This document shows positions 24,552 through 32,336 of a DNA stretch of 64,000 nt, piece by piece. The notes under the pieces are model-generated. The model saw only the letters and a list, made by a program, of their open reading frames with translations, was not told where the DNA came from and ran no database searches. Source of the DNA: Shinella fusca. Lineage in GTDB: Bacteria > Pseudomonadota > Alphaproteobacteria > Rhizobiales > Rhizobiaceae. The translations under genes were made by a program, and so were the position numbers. The stretch lies in NCBI RefSeq assembly GCF_014203155.1, contig NZ_JACHIK010000018.1, forward strand, positions 1 to 64,000, written 5' to 3'. The first letter of the stretch is position 1; each line of letters begins with the position of its first letter.

Positions 24552-24971
24552 ATGTGGTTTCTGATCAAGGGAACGTTCTGGTTCTCACTGGTTCTCGTCC
24601 TGCTCCCCTTCCTGAATGCGGAATCCTCCGCGAAGCTGGAAAAGGGGCCGACGGTGGCGATCGGCGATACGTTCAGCGCGGCAAGCGAGGCGATCGAGTA
24701 TGTGAGCGCCATCTGCCTGCAGAAGCCGGACGTCTGCGAGAAGGGTGCCGAGACCTTCGTCGCCCTCGGCCACCGGGCCCGTGAAGGCGCCCGCGTCGCC
24801 TACCAGTTCCTCGACACGCAGTTCGCCGACGAAGAGGCCGCCAAGGCCGGCCCGGGCAAGAAGGAAGCGCTGACCCAGCCGCTTCCGGCCGTCGCCAGCG
24901 TCGACGCCGACGACGAGGTCATCACCGGCACCATCGCCGTGCCGACCCGCCGTCCCGACCGGAAGGGCTGA
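24552..24971 (+). CDS. DUF5330 secreted/anchored protein
   Basis: A 139-residue protein with an N-terminal hydrophobic anchor or signal (FLIKGTFWFSLVLVLLPFL). The DUF5330-like core has FSAASEAIEYVSAICLQKPD, VCEKGAETFVALGHRAREGA. Two cysteines in the core could form a disulfide in the periplasm. ATG at 24552. Function unknown. A terminator follows at 25021. Confidence 0.82.
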   Translation: MWFLIKGTFWFSLVLVLLPFLNAESSAKLEKGPTVAIGDTFSAASEAIEYVSAICLQKPDVCEKGAETFVALGHRAREGARVAYQFLDTQFADEEAAKAGPGKKEALTQPLPAVASVDADDEVITGTIAVPTRRPDRKG

Positions 24972-25020
24972 CCCCTCCGGCATTCAAGTTTCTGCCTGCC
25001 TCACTCGTTGCCCCTGCAAC

Positions 25021-25056
25021 CGCCGCACGGACCCGTTCCCTGCGGCGTTTCTTTTT
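25021..25056 (+). terminator. Rho-independent terminator after the DUF5330 gene
   Basis: CGCCGCA (25021-25027) pairs with TGCGGCG (25041-25047), followed by TTTCTTTTT. Confidence 0.65.
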
Positions 25057-25129
25057 GTCCGGGGCGCTTTTCGGTTCAAATCCCGCGGCCCCTCGCCTAT
25101 ATCAGGGCCAGAAACTTGGACGGACAGAC

Positions 25130-25549
25130 ATGGCCACGCTGCAGGACATCATCGACGACTTCGCCTTCCTCGAGGACTGGGAGGATCGCTACCGTTACGT
25201 CATCGAACTCGGCAAGGCGCTGCCGGACCTGCCGGAAGACAAGCGCACGGCGCAGAACAAGGTGCAGGGCTGCGCCAGCCAGGTCTGGCTCGTCAGCCAT
25301 ACCGAAGGCGGCGCCGACCCGGTGATGACCTTCGAGGGCGATTCGGACGCCCATATCGTGCGCGGCCTCGTCGCCATCGTACTCGCCATCTATTCCGGCC
25401 GCCATGCCTCGGACATCGCCGCGACCGACGCCATCGACACCTTCAACGAGATCGGCCTCGTCGAACACCTCTCCTCCCAGCGCGCCAACGGCCTGCGCTC
25501 GATGGTCAAGCGCATCCGCGAAGAAGCGGCGATGACGGTGGCGGCATAA
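25130..25549 (+). CDS. sufE: SufE-family sulfur acceptor
   Basis: A 139-residue SufE protein, which takes persulfide sulfur from a cysteine desulfurase for Fe-S cluster assembly. Core seen: IDDFAFLEDWEDRYRYVIEL, then NKVQGCASQVWLVSH, where Cys in QGCASQ is the acceptor, and FNEIGLVEHLSSQRANGLRS. ATG at 25130; upstream frame is not conserved. No suf operon adjoins; stand-alone sufE genes are common. Confidence 0.95.
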   Translation: MATLQDIIDDFAFLEDWEDRYRYVIELGKALPDLPEDKRTAQNKVQGCASQVWLVSHTEGGADPVMTFEGDSDAHIVRGLVAIVLAIYSGRHASDIAATDAIDTFNEIGLVEHLSSQRANGLRSMVKRIREEAAMTVAA

Positions 25550-25688
25550 GGCCCCTCCCCAACCCCTCCCCACAAGGGGGAGGGACTTAACGCGCGGCAC
25601 GCTCGGCGTTCAAAAATCGAGGGAAAAGGGTGCTGCCAGCCTTTCTCCCCCCTTGTGGGGGAGATGCCGGCAGGCAGAGAGGGTCTTA
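25550..25688. repeat. RIME-like mosaic repeat, B-A type
   Basis: Left arm CCCCTCCCCACAAGGGGGAG (B module), right arm CTCCCCCCTTGTGGGGGAGA followed by TGCCGGCAGGCAGAG (A module). Lies between the convergent sufE and DUF6456 genes. Confidence 0.85.
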
Positions 25689-25692
25689 CCTC

Positions 25693-26478
25693 TCACCCGC
25701 CCAACTCCGGCCGATACCCCTCCGCCCCCCAGGCATGCGCCCGGCGGCCCTTCGGCGCCGGCGGGGCATAGTGCCTGGCGAGCGCCATCAGGGCGGCGCG
25801 GAGCATCAGCTTGGCGGAGCGGGCCGGCCACTGGCGTTCGCGCTCCACCGTCTCCAGCCCCTTGGCAAAGCAGCAGACGTCGAGGGCGACGCCGGAAAGC
25901 TCCGGGCCGATCGCCTCGATGGCGCGGGCGACGCGCAGGCGCGCGGCAAGCGCCGTGTCGGTGATCTCGCGCGCCGCACCCGCCTCACCCTTCTGGCGGC
26001 CGGCGATGCGCGGCTCCCAGGACATGGTCGTGCGCGGCTGGAGCCCGCCGCGGGTGAAATCCGCATGCAGCCGCTCGCCAGCGGCGATCGCGCTTTCCGG
26101 CAGGTATGCGCCGCCCGTCTTCTCCTTCAGCCGGGCAAGGGCGGCGAGCGGCGATTCGAGCCGGTTCGCCATTGCCGTCTCCCGCACCCCGTCGCGCAGG
26201 ACCGTCACCGGCGCCATGTCGCGATGCTGGCCGGCAAAGGGTGTCTGCGCATCGCAGAGCCGGCGCTTCAGGAAGGCGCGCGCCTCCGCCGTGGCCGCAA
26301 GCCGGCCGTCCCCATGCCGGACGAGGCCGAGGCGCAGCGCCTCGGCCAGGACGCCTTCCGGCAGCGGCATCGTGCGGCCGCCGGCGGCGTGAAGGCCGTC
26401 CTCGCGGACAACGGCCTCGCCCGAGGCAAGGAGGAAGCGCAGGAGCCGCGCCAGCCCGTCCGCCAGCGCCCTATTCAT
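25693..26478 (-). CDS. DUF6456 domain protein
   Basis: A 261-residue protein. The N-terminal third looks like a winged-helix-like regulator (LADGLARLLRFLLASGEAVV); the C-terminal part is the DUF6456 module with LARLKEKTGGAYLPESAIAA, GERLHADFTRGGLQPRTTMS and GVALDVCCFAKGLETVERER. I recall this domain as DNA-recognition-like in alphaproteobacteria; function is not established. The start at 26478 overlaps the preceding DnaA-like gene by 8 bp, so both act from one transcript. Confidence 0.8.
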   Translation of the reverse strand: MNRALADGLARLLRFLLASGEAVVREDGLHAAGGRTMPLPEGVLAEALRLGLVRHGDGRLAATAEARAFLKRRLCDAQTPFAGQHRDMAPVTVLRDGVRETAMANRLESPLAALARLKEKTGGAYLPESAIAAGERLHADFTRGGLQPRTTMSWEPRIAGRQKGEAGAAREITDTALAARLRVARAIEAIGPELSGVALDVCCFAKGLETVERERQWPARSAKLMLRAALMALARHYAPPAPKGRRAHAWGAEGYRPELGG

Positions 26479-26938
26479 GGCTGCCGATCCCCGCCGGGCC
26501 GAACACCGAGATCACGAGGCGCTCGATGGCCGAGACGAAGGCGTCGAAGGCCGCGTCGTCGCGCCGGTCCTCCACCACGTTGCAGGCATGGCCGACCGTC
26601 GTGCGGTCGCGCCCGAAGGCCGCCCCGATCTCCGACATCGACAGGCGCAGGACGACATGGCAGACATACATGGCGACCTGGCGCCCGTGGCAGGTGGCGC
26701 GGCGCCGGTCGCGCCGCCAGAGGGGCCTGTCCCCCGCCATCGCCGTCATTTCCAGGACGAGCTGGTGGACGATGCGGCAGGCGACGCCCGTGGGCACCGC
26801 CGGCATGGCAAGGCCGCTTTCCGCGGTGCGGGCGCCGCCATCCTCCGGGCGGCCCGCGCCCTTCGTTTCGGGAGCGGGACCGCCGGCGCGGCCGGGCGCC
26901 GTGCCGGCCCGCCCTTCGGATACGATGAACTGGTGCAT
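26471..26938 (-). CDS. Small DnaA domain IV-like DNA-binding protein
   Basis: A 155-residue protein. The C-terminal half (about 75-145) has RRATCHGRQVAMYVCHVVLR and LSMSEIGAAFGRDRTTVGHA, closely resembling the DnaA-box-recognising C-terminal domain of DnaA (the RDRTTV-HA helix). No AAA+ module is present, so it cannot be an initiator itself. Such proteins may compete for DnaA boxes or act as regulators; this is inference. ATG at 26938 after upstream in-frame codons lacking support. Coupled to the DUF6456 gene. Confidence 0.8.
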   Translation of the reverse strand: MHQFIVSEGRAGTAPGRAGGPAPETKGAGRPEDGGARTAESGLAMPAVPTGVACRIVHQLVLEMTAMAGDRPLWRRDRRRATCHGRQVAMYVCHVVLRLSMSEIGAAFGRDRTTVGHACNVVEDRRDDAAFDAFVSAIERLVISVFGPAGIGSHE

Positions 26939-27110
26939 GACTGGTCCCTCCATTGATAGGAATTTATTCATACACCCTAGAGGACGAGCGGGGATGAATG
27001 AAGCGACAAGCCACAATCATTCGTTGAATTTCCTCAGAAAATCACAATTCCCGTCCCCGATATAGGCTTTTATTCCTCAATTCCACTCTCAAAGCGCAAG
27101 GCCGCAACGC

Positions 27111-27141
27111 AAAAAGGCCGGAACCTTCCGGTCCCGGCCTT
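27111..27141 (-). terminator. Terminator of the MucR-like gene
   Basis: On the minus strand AAGGCCGG and CCGGCCTT pair around a loop that itself holds a small inverted repeat, followed by TTTTT. Confidence 0.7.
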
Positions 27142-27166
27142 TCCATTCCTGCCGTGATGACGGCGC

Positions 27167-27604
27167 TTACTTGCCCTTGCGGCGCTGGCCGAGGCCCATT
27201 TCCTTGGCGAGGCGCGAGCGGGCCTCTGCATAGGCCGGAGCGACCATCGGGTAATCGGCCGGCAGGTCCCACTTCTCGCGGTACTCTTCCGGGGTCATGC
27301 CGTAGTGGGTCATCAGGTGGCGCTTCAGCGACTTGAACTTCTGGCCGTCCTCCAGGCAGATGATGTAGTCGTTCTGCACGGACTTCTTCACCGGCACCGG
27401 CGGCTTCGGCTTTTCGGCGGCGACGGGCGCCTCGACGGCGGCCGACGGCTGCGTCGTGTTGTTGAGCGCGGCATGCACATCGGCGATCAGGCCCGGCAGT
27501 TCGCCGACCGGCACCACATGGTTGCCGACATAGGCGGCAACGATATCGGCCGTCAGTTCGACAAGCAGGCTGGAGCTGGCGGCGCCAAGGGTTGTTTCAG
27601 ACAT
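27167..27604 (-). CDS. MucR/Ros-family transcriptional regulator
   Basis: A 145-residue zinc-finger regulator controlling exopolysaccharide, motility and cell-cycle genes in rhizobia. N-terminal oligomerisation region ([20 protein letters not shown]) and a C-terminal finger [20 protein letters not shown] then [20 protein letters not shown]. As in S. meliloti MucR, the second Cys of Ros is Asp (CLED), with His residues retained. It ends [15 protein letters not shown] at 27604. The AT-rich upstream region is suited to MucR autoregulation, since these proteins bind AT-rich DNA. Confidence 0.93.
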   Translation of the reverse strand: MSETTLGAASSSLLVELTADIVAAYVGNHVVPVGELPGLIADVHAALNNTTQPSAAVEAPVAAEKPKPPVPVKKSVQNDYIICLEDGQKFKSLKRHLMTHYGMTPEEYREKWDLPADYPMVAPAYAEARSRLAKEMGLGQRRKGK

Positions 27605-28117
27605 ATTCTTCTCCTGTCGGACAATAGGAAGACCGATGGCCCCATCCATCGGCCGGCATTCAATTCCGGTAAAGCGTCTTTTCAGCCGGGCTTGTGGCGA
27701 AACATTGCTTATGCGCGCACGAATTTCTAAACCCTGAGAACTCTGGTCAATATAACTTTTTACTACAACGGCCGCCGTTCCCGCCGCATCTTGGCGGGAA
27801 CATATACCTGGTAATCGTGATCGAAGTGCTTATTCAACTTAAACAGGCAACTTGCAATCGAGCTAAATCAACCGGAATGCTTTACTTCGCCTGAAATATC
27901 ATTCCGCTATTCAAAGTCCAGAATTATTTTGAAGAATAGTGAATATGCCCGCCGGCATCCGAAATGCTTCCGGCTCGACACCGTGGATACTGCCAACTTC
28001 CGCACCGGATTATAAACCGAATGTCAACGCTTCTTGTCGGCACACGCCTCAGCCGCGCCAAAGACCACCGCGCCGGTGCCGGATGGGCCGCGACGGGCAC
28101 TGATGGCTACGGAACGA
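27605..28117. other. AT-rich regulatory region of the MucR-like gene
   Basis: About 510 bp without a supported gene, much richer in A/T than its surroundings from 27715 to 27960, with several AATAT/ATTCT tracts. It includes CCGCCG-type inverted repeats near 27770-27800 (CCCGCCGCATCTTGGCGGGA). Probably the MucR promoter with autoregulatory sites. A 66-codon frame at 27694 is rejected. Confidence 0.5.
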
Positions 28118-28513
28118 TCAGAGCGCTTTTTCCAGGTCGGTATGTTCGAAATCGCCGCCCTTGAACAGCAAGGGCGCGGCATTCTCCCGCGCCAGCGCAT
28201 AGGAGAAGCAATCGCCGTAGTTGAGATGCGCGGCGTGGCCGGTGCCGCGCCCGAAGCGGCGGAATGCCTCGAAGGCGACCTCCGCCTGCGCCGCCGTGAC
28301 GGGCTCGATGCGGATATCCGCCTGCCGGAGGAAGGCATCGAGCGCATTGACGCCGGCGCCGCCATAGCGGGCGAAGAGGACCATCTTCGCTTCCAGAAGC
28401 GTCGCGGCGCTCATCAGGCAGCCCGGTGCATTCTCGATCGCCTCGTTGAAGGCCCGGCGCTCCGGTTCGTCGGTCAGGATGGCAACGAGCGCGGACGTAT
28501 CGAGGACGATCAT
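28118..28513 (-). CDS. vapC: VapC-type PIN-domain ribonuclease toxin
   Basis: A 131-residue PIN domain protein. Acidic residues expected for metal binding appear in MIVLDTSALVAILTDEPERR (Asp5), in LLEAKMVLFARYG (Glu) and in HLNYGDCFSYALARE with a final Asp in FKGGDFEHTDL. Length fits VapC. Its ATG overlaps the antitoxin stop by 4 nt, so translation is coupled. Confidence 0.93.
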   Translation of the reverse strand: MIVLDTSALVAILTDEPERRAFNEAIENAPGCLMSAATLLEAKMVLFARYGGAGVNALDAFLRQADIRIEPVTAAQAEVAFEAFRRFGRGTGHAAHLNYGDCFSYALARENAAPLLFKGGDFEHTDLEKAL

Positions 28514-28758
28514 CGCGGCAGGCCGCTCTCGTCGTACCCGAGGATTTCCTCCGGCGTGCGCGGATCGAGCACCGGCAGGCTCGCGCAGTCGAGCGCGATG
28601 CGGTCGAGCCGGTCAGCAAGGCGGGGCCTGAGGTGGCGCACGCGTGCAAGCCGTTCCGCGATGGAGACCTTGACGGCACGCGTGAGGCTTTCGCCCGTCG
28701 CCTCGGCAAGCTCCCGGGCCAGCGCGTGCGCCTCCGCGTCCTTGATGTTCAGCGGCAT
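28510..28758 (-). CDS. vapB: VapB-type antitoxin
   Basis: An 82-residue antitoxin of the Rv0623-like VapB group: PLNIKDAEAHALARELAEAT followed by GESLTRAVKVSIAERLARVR. The C-terminus DPRTPEEILGYDESGLPR is the usual toxin-binding tail. The ATG at 28758 has GGAGG 5 nt upstream. Typical type II operon with vapC. Confidence 0.9.
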   Translation of the reverse strand: MPLNIKDAEAHALARELAEATGESLTRAVKVSIAERLARVRHLRPRLADRLDRIALDCASLPVLDPRTPEEILGYDESGLPR

Positions 28759-28876
28759 CTTTTCCTCCATAAGGTTGAAGATGGAGGATAGGAGGAAGGA
28801 TTCCGTTTTTCAAGGATGCTGCCGATTGTCTTGCCACAATCGGCGCCTTATCTAAGGGCTCGACAGGAGGACGCCC

Positions 28877-29284
28877 ATGAGTGACGTAGCGACTTTGAAG
28901 GTCAACAAGACGAAGGACGAGTGGCGGCAGGTCCTGACGCCGGAGCAGTTCCGCATCACGCGCGAACACGGCACGGAGCGCGCCTTCTCCAGCCCCGATT
29001 TCGACCTTTCCAAGAAGGGCACCTACCGCTGCATCTGCTGCAACCGGCCGCTCTACCGGTCGGAGGCGAAGTACAATTCGGGCACCGGCTGGCCGAGCTT
29101 CACGCAGCCGATCGAGCCCGGCGCGGTGACGGACCACACGGACCATTCCTACGGCATGACGCGCACGGAGATCCGCTGCGCCGACTGCGACGCCCATCTC
29201 GGCCATGTCTTCCCCGACGGCCCGCCGCCGACGGGCCTGCGCTACTGCATGAACGGCGTCGCGCTCAGCTTCGATCCGGATTGA
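28877..29284 (+). CDS. msrB: Peptide-methionine (R)-S-oxide reductase
   Basis: A 135-residue MsrB that repairs oxidised methionine in proteins. Zinc-binding pairs are CICC ([20 protein letters not shown]) and CADC ([19 protein letters not shown]). The catalytic Cys is in [23 protein letters not shown] is the substrate loop. No signal peptide, so cytoplasmic. ATG at 28877 follows an AGGAGG. Convergent with the acetyltransferase gene. Confidence 0.97.
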   Translation: MSDVATLKVNKTKDEWRQVLTPEQFRITREHGTERAFSSPDFDLSKKGTYRCICCNRPLYRSEAKYNSGTGWPSFTQPIEPGAVTDHTDHSYGMTRTEIRCADCDAHLGHVFPDGPPPTGLRYCMNGVALSFDPD

Positions 29285-29788
29285 TCAGCGCTTCGGCACC
29301 TTCAGTTCCATGCAGGTGAGGTCCAGCCAGCGGCCGAACTTGATGCCGACCTCGCTGAACCGCCCGACGATGCGGAAACCCAGCTTCTCGTGCAGCTTGA
29401 TCGAGGCAAGGTTCTCCGCCTCGATGCCGGCGATCATGACATGGACGCCGTTGAAGCTCGCCCGGTCGATCAGCGCCGTCATCAGGCGCTTTCCCGTGCC
29501 CGTGCCGCGCGCGTCGCCCCGCACGTAGACGGAATGCTCCACCGTGTGGCGATAGCCGTCGAAGGCGCGCCAGTCGCCGTAGGAAGCGTAGCCGAGGACC
29601 TCCTTGCCGCGCAGGGCGGCAAGGACCGGGAAGCCGCGTTCGCGGCGCGCGGCAAGCCACGCCCTGCGGTTGTCGAGATCGACGACGGTGTCGTTCCAGA
29701 TCGCCGTCATGTTGGCCACGGCATCGTTGTAGATGGCCATGATCGCCGGGAGGTCCGCCTCCACGGCATCGCGTATCGTCAGGTCCAT
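29285..29788 (-). CDS. GNAT acetyltransferase, phosphinothricin/methionine sulfoximine type
   Basis: A 167-residue GNAT enzyme of the Pat/MnaT group. N-terminal TIRDAVEADLPAIMAIYNDA, acetyl-CoA loop RGDARGTGTGKRLMTALID, and the C-terminal LHEKLGFRIVGRFSEVGIKF then GRWLDLTCMEL are all characteristic. Substrate not determinable: amino-acid analogues such as phosphinothricin or methionine sulfoximine are typical. ATG at 29788. Confidence 0.92.
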   Translation of the reverse strand: MDLTIRDAVEADLPAIMAIYNDAVANMTAIWNDTVVDLDNRRAWLAARRERGFPVLAALRGKEVLGYASYGDWRAFDGYRHTVEHSVYVRGDARGTGTGKRLMTALIDRASFNGVHVMIAGIEAENLASIKLHEKLGFRIVGRFSEVGIKFGRWLDLTCMELKVPKR

Positions 29789-29856
29789 TGTGCCCCCCGG
29801 TTTTCCTGATGGCATACAGGAGGAGCGGGAAGGCTGTCCAGCGTTCCCGCGAGGGG

Positions 29857-30513
29857 TCAGAGGCCCGAAACGACGCTCGTGACGACCGCCGAATAATGGA
29901 CGGCCGCGGCGGCGACGACGAAGCCGTGCCAGATGGCGTTCTGGAAGCGCAGCCTCTCCCAGACATGGAAGACGACGCCGACCGAATAGAGGACGCCGCC
30001 GGCGACGATGAGGGCGAGCGTGGCGGTGGAAAGATGCGTCGCCAGCGGCCCGGCGGCAAAGACGCCGCTCCAGCCCATGGCGAGGTAGACGAGGATGGCG
30101 AGCCTGTCGTAGCGGCCGGGGAAGAGGAACTTCAGCGCCACGCCCGCCGCCGCCATCAGCCAGATGAAGACCAGCATGCCGGCAAGGAACGGATTCTCGA
30201 TGCCGCGCTGCAGGAAGGGGGTGTAGGTGGCGGCGATCAGCACGAAGATCGCCGAATGGTCGAAGCGGCGCAGGTGCCACTTCACCACCGAGACCGGCCA
30301 GAGATTGTAGGCGAGGGAGGTGGAAAGCGCGAGGACCAGCCCGACGCCGTAGATCCAGGCGGCGGCGAGCTGCCCGCTCGTCGCCCACACGGTGGCGTAG
30401 AAGATGAGCGCCGTCACGCCGACGAGGGCCAGCACCACGCCGACACCGTGCACGATGCCGTCGGCGATCACCTCGTAGCGGTCATAGTTCCATTTGACGC
30501 CCTTGATTTCCAT
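29857..30513 (-). CDS. Hemolysin III / PAQR-family membrane protein
   Basis: A 218-residue seven-helix protein of the hemolysin III (YqfA/TrhA) family. Conserved features: YEVIADGIVHGVGVVLALVG (first helix with Ser/Asp/His region), FDHSAIFVLIAATYTPFL with family Asp/His, and the last helix QNAIWHGFVVAAAAVHYSAV containing metal-type histidines. Thought to affect membrane lipid homeostasis. ATG at 30513. Single gene upstream of the acetyltransferase on the same strand (68-bp gap). Confidence 0.92.
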   Translation of the reverse strand: MEIKGVKWNYDRYEVIADGIVHGVGVVLALVGVTALIFYATVWATSGQLAAAWIYGVGLVLALSTSLAYNLWPVSVVKWHLRRFDHSAIFVLIAATYTPFLQRGIENPFLAGMLVFIWLMAAAGVALKFLFPGRYDRLAILVYLAMGWSGVFAAGPLATHLSTATLALIVAGGVLYSVGVVFHVWERLRFQNAIWHGFVVAAAAVHYSAVVTSVVSGL

Positions 30514-30782
30514 GGATGGCCCTGTTCTTCCTCCCGCCCCCATGGTGGCAAGTTCGGGCCGCGCGGGCAAGACCGCCCGCGCCCCGGGCGGATCACGAAA
30601 GTTTGCCGCCCGACATGTGCGGCCGACTGTTGAACGATAGCGGACGGAACCGGCATTTACCGCCTCACCGTCAACATTCCATTGACAGTAAATCGCCGAT
30701 TTGCCGCCTTCCGTGAACAGCCGCACTCGGCCATATTTCCCGGCAGCAGAACGGTTCCGTGGGAACCGACGGGAAACCAACC

Positions 30783-31745
30783 ATGACGGACCTAGACAGA
30801 CGGACATTCGTCGGCGCCGCCGCCGCGGGTATCGCCGCAGGCAAGGCCGGCCCCATCCGCGCGGAGACCGCCCCCATGACCGAAGAGAGCGCCAACACCA
30901 ACCATGCCGTCGAGATGCCGGCCTTCGTCGACCATGCCCGCCTCCGCGTGGTCGACCTGCCGATGGTCTCGGCCTTCTACCAGAAGGTCATGGGCCTTTC
31001 CGTGCTGGAACGCTCGGCCTTTGGCGAGACGCTCGGCGTTGCCGGCCGCCGCCTCCTCACGCTGACGACGGAGGGCGGAACCATCCGCGCGCCGCGCAAT
31101 GCGCCAGGCCTCTTCCACACCGCCTTCCTCGTGCCGAACCGCGAGGAGCTCGGCCGCTGGCTCGTCCATGCCGCCCATAACGACGTGCCGCTCACCGGCG
31201 CTTCAGACCACCTCGTCAGCGAGGCGATCTATCTCGACGACCCGGAAGGCAACGGCATCGAGATCTACCGCGACCGCGACCGTTCCGAATGGACCTACGT
31301 GCCGGACGACACGGTGAAGATGGCGACGCACCGGCTCGACCTGCAGGCGCTCTACGACGAGGCCCCGAAGGGCGGATGGGACGGTCAGGAGGCCGGCACG
31401 GCGATCGGCCACATCCACCTCCAGGTCTCCGATATCCCGCAGGCCGACGCCTTCTTCCGCGACGTGCTGGGCCTCGACATCATGGCGCGCTATCCGGGGG
31501 CGAGCTTCTTCGCCACCGGCAAGTACCACCACCACGTCGCCGCCAATGTCTGGAATTCGGCCGGCCGGCCGAAGCGCGAGGCCGGCATGAGCGGGCTTGC
31601 GGACTATGCGATCCGCTTCAGGGATCCCGCACGGCTTGCCGCCGCGGCGGACCGGATCGAGGCGCTTTCCCTGCCCGCCGCCCGCTCGGGCGATGCGATC
31701 GCGCTGGTCGATCCGTGGGGCATCGGCCTCACGCTGTCCGCCTGA
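30783..31745 (+). CDS. VOC-fold catechol 2,3-dioxygenase-like protein with Tat-like N-terminus
   Basis: A 320-residue two-module VOC protein similar to CatE-type extradiol dioxygenases. Metal ligands are likely in FVDHARLRVVDLPMVSAFYQ (His), GLFHTAFLV and GTAIGHIHLQVSDIPQADAF, with the terminal Glu in YLDDPEGNGIEIYRD. KYHHHVAANVW is a further family motif. The first 30 residues (LDRRTFVGAAAAGIAAGKAG) look like a twin-arginine signal, unusual for this family. If translation instead begins at the ATG at 30876 the enzyme is cytoplasmic. Substrate unknown. Confidence 0.85.
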   Translation: MTDLDRRTFVGAAAAGIAAGKAGPIRAETAPMTEESANTNHAVEMPAFVDHARLRVVDLPMVSAFYQKVMGLSVLERSAFGETLGVAGRRLLTLTTEGGTIRAPRNAPGLFHTAFLVPNREELGRWLVHAAHNDVPLTGASDHLVSEAIYLDDPEGNGIEIYRDRDRSEWTYVPDDTVKMATHRLDLQALYDEAPKGGWDGQEAGTAIGHIHLQVSDIPQADAFFRDVLGLDIMARYPGASFFATGKYHHHVAANVWNSAGRPKREAGMSGLADYAIRFRDPARLAAAADRIEALSLPAARSGDAIALVDPWGIGLTLSA

Positions 31746-31751
31746 GGCGCC

Positions 31752-32162
31752 TCAATTGTAGAGGTAGTGCTCTTCCCAGTCCTCGTGCGGCACGACCTTG
31801 CCGATGCTGTACTTGAAGGCGTTGACCTCCAGGCGGTCGGGGCTCGCCTCGCATTTGTAGGACAGCCGGTACCATTCGCCGCGGCTGCGGAACACGGCCC
31901 CCTTCGTCTTGAAGGTCGTGCCATTGAGCTTGGGATCGCCGAAGGCGTAGGCGATCACCTTGTCGGGGCGGAAGCCGCCCTTGGCCTTGCTGATCTGGTC
32001 CATCGCCTCGATGTCGCAGCGCTGCTCCAGGCGTTCTTCGGGCGTCAGCTTCTGGAGCTGGGTGCGGATGCGTGCGTCTATGGCGAGCGCGGGGGACGCG
32101 ACAAGCGGCACAAGGGCAAGGCCAAATAGGGCGTTCCGCAGCCCTTTCGGGTCGAGTTTCAA
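31752..32162 (-). CDS. DUF930 secreted protein
   Basis: A 136-residue DUF930 protein. Signal peptide at about 1-27 (LRNALFGLALVPLVASPALA), then TPEERLEQRCDIEAMDQISK, KVIAYAFGDPKLNGTTFKTK and GEWYRLSYKCEASPDRLEVN. Two cysteines probably form a disulfide. The TTG at 32162 is preferred because GGAGG lies 7 nt upstream; an ATG at 32189 lacks such a site. Function unknown, periplasmic. Convergent with the dioxygenase-like gene. Confidence 0.85.
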   Translation of the reverse strand: MKLDPKGLRNALFGLALVPLVASPALAIDARIRTQLQKLTPEERLEQRCDIEAMDQISKAKGGFRPDKVIAYAFGDPKLNGTTFKTKGAVFRSRGEWYRLSYKCEASPDRLEVNAFKYSIGKVVPHEDWEEHYLYN

Positions 32163-32336
32163 CGGTTTGCCTCCTCTTCGCGGCGTCATTCATCCTGACG
32201 TCTAAATTCGGGGTTGGGTCGCAATATGTCGATTTGGCGGCGGCTGGCAACCCTTCGACGCTTTCGCGGGCATTTTCCGGGAACTTCCACCACGCCCGTG
32301 CGTTCATCGGCGCGAACGGGGCAGAGGGGAAAAACC

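Noticed and set aside
24382-24564. 60-codon plus-strand ORF upstream of the DUF5330 gene
   Set aside because: No ribosome-binding site and it overlaps the start of the DUF5330 gene; composition looks like non-coding DNA.
27167-27604. Defective zinc finger in the MucR-like protein (one Cys only)
   Set aside because: The CLED pattern with Asp in place of the second Cys is normal for MucR proteins of Sinorhizobium and Brucella.
27694-27894. 66-codon plus-strand ORF upstream of the MucR-like gene
   Set aside because: Lies in the AT-rich regulatory region with no RBS or recognisable sequence.
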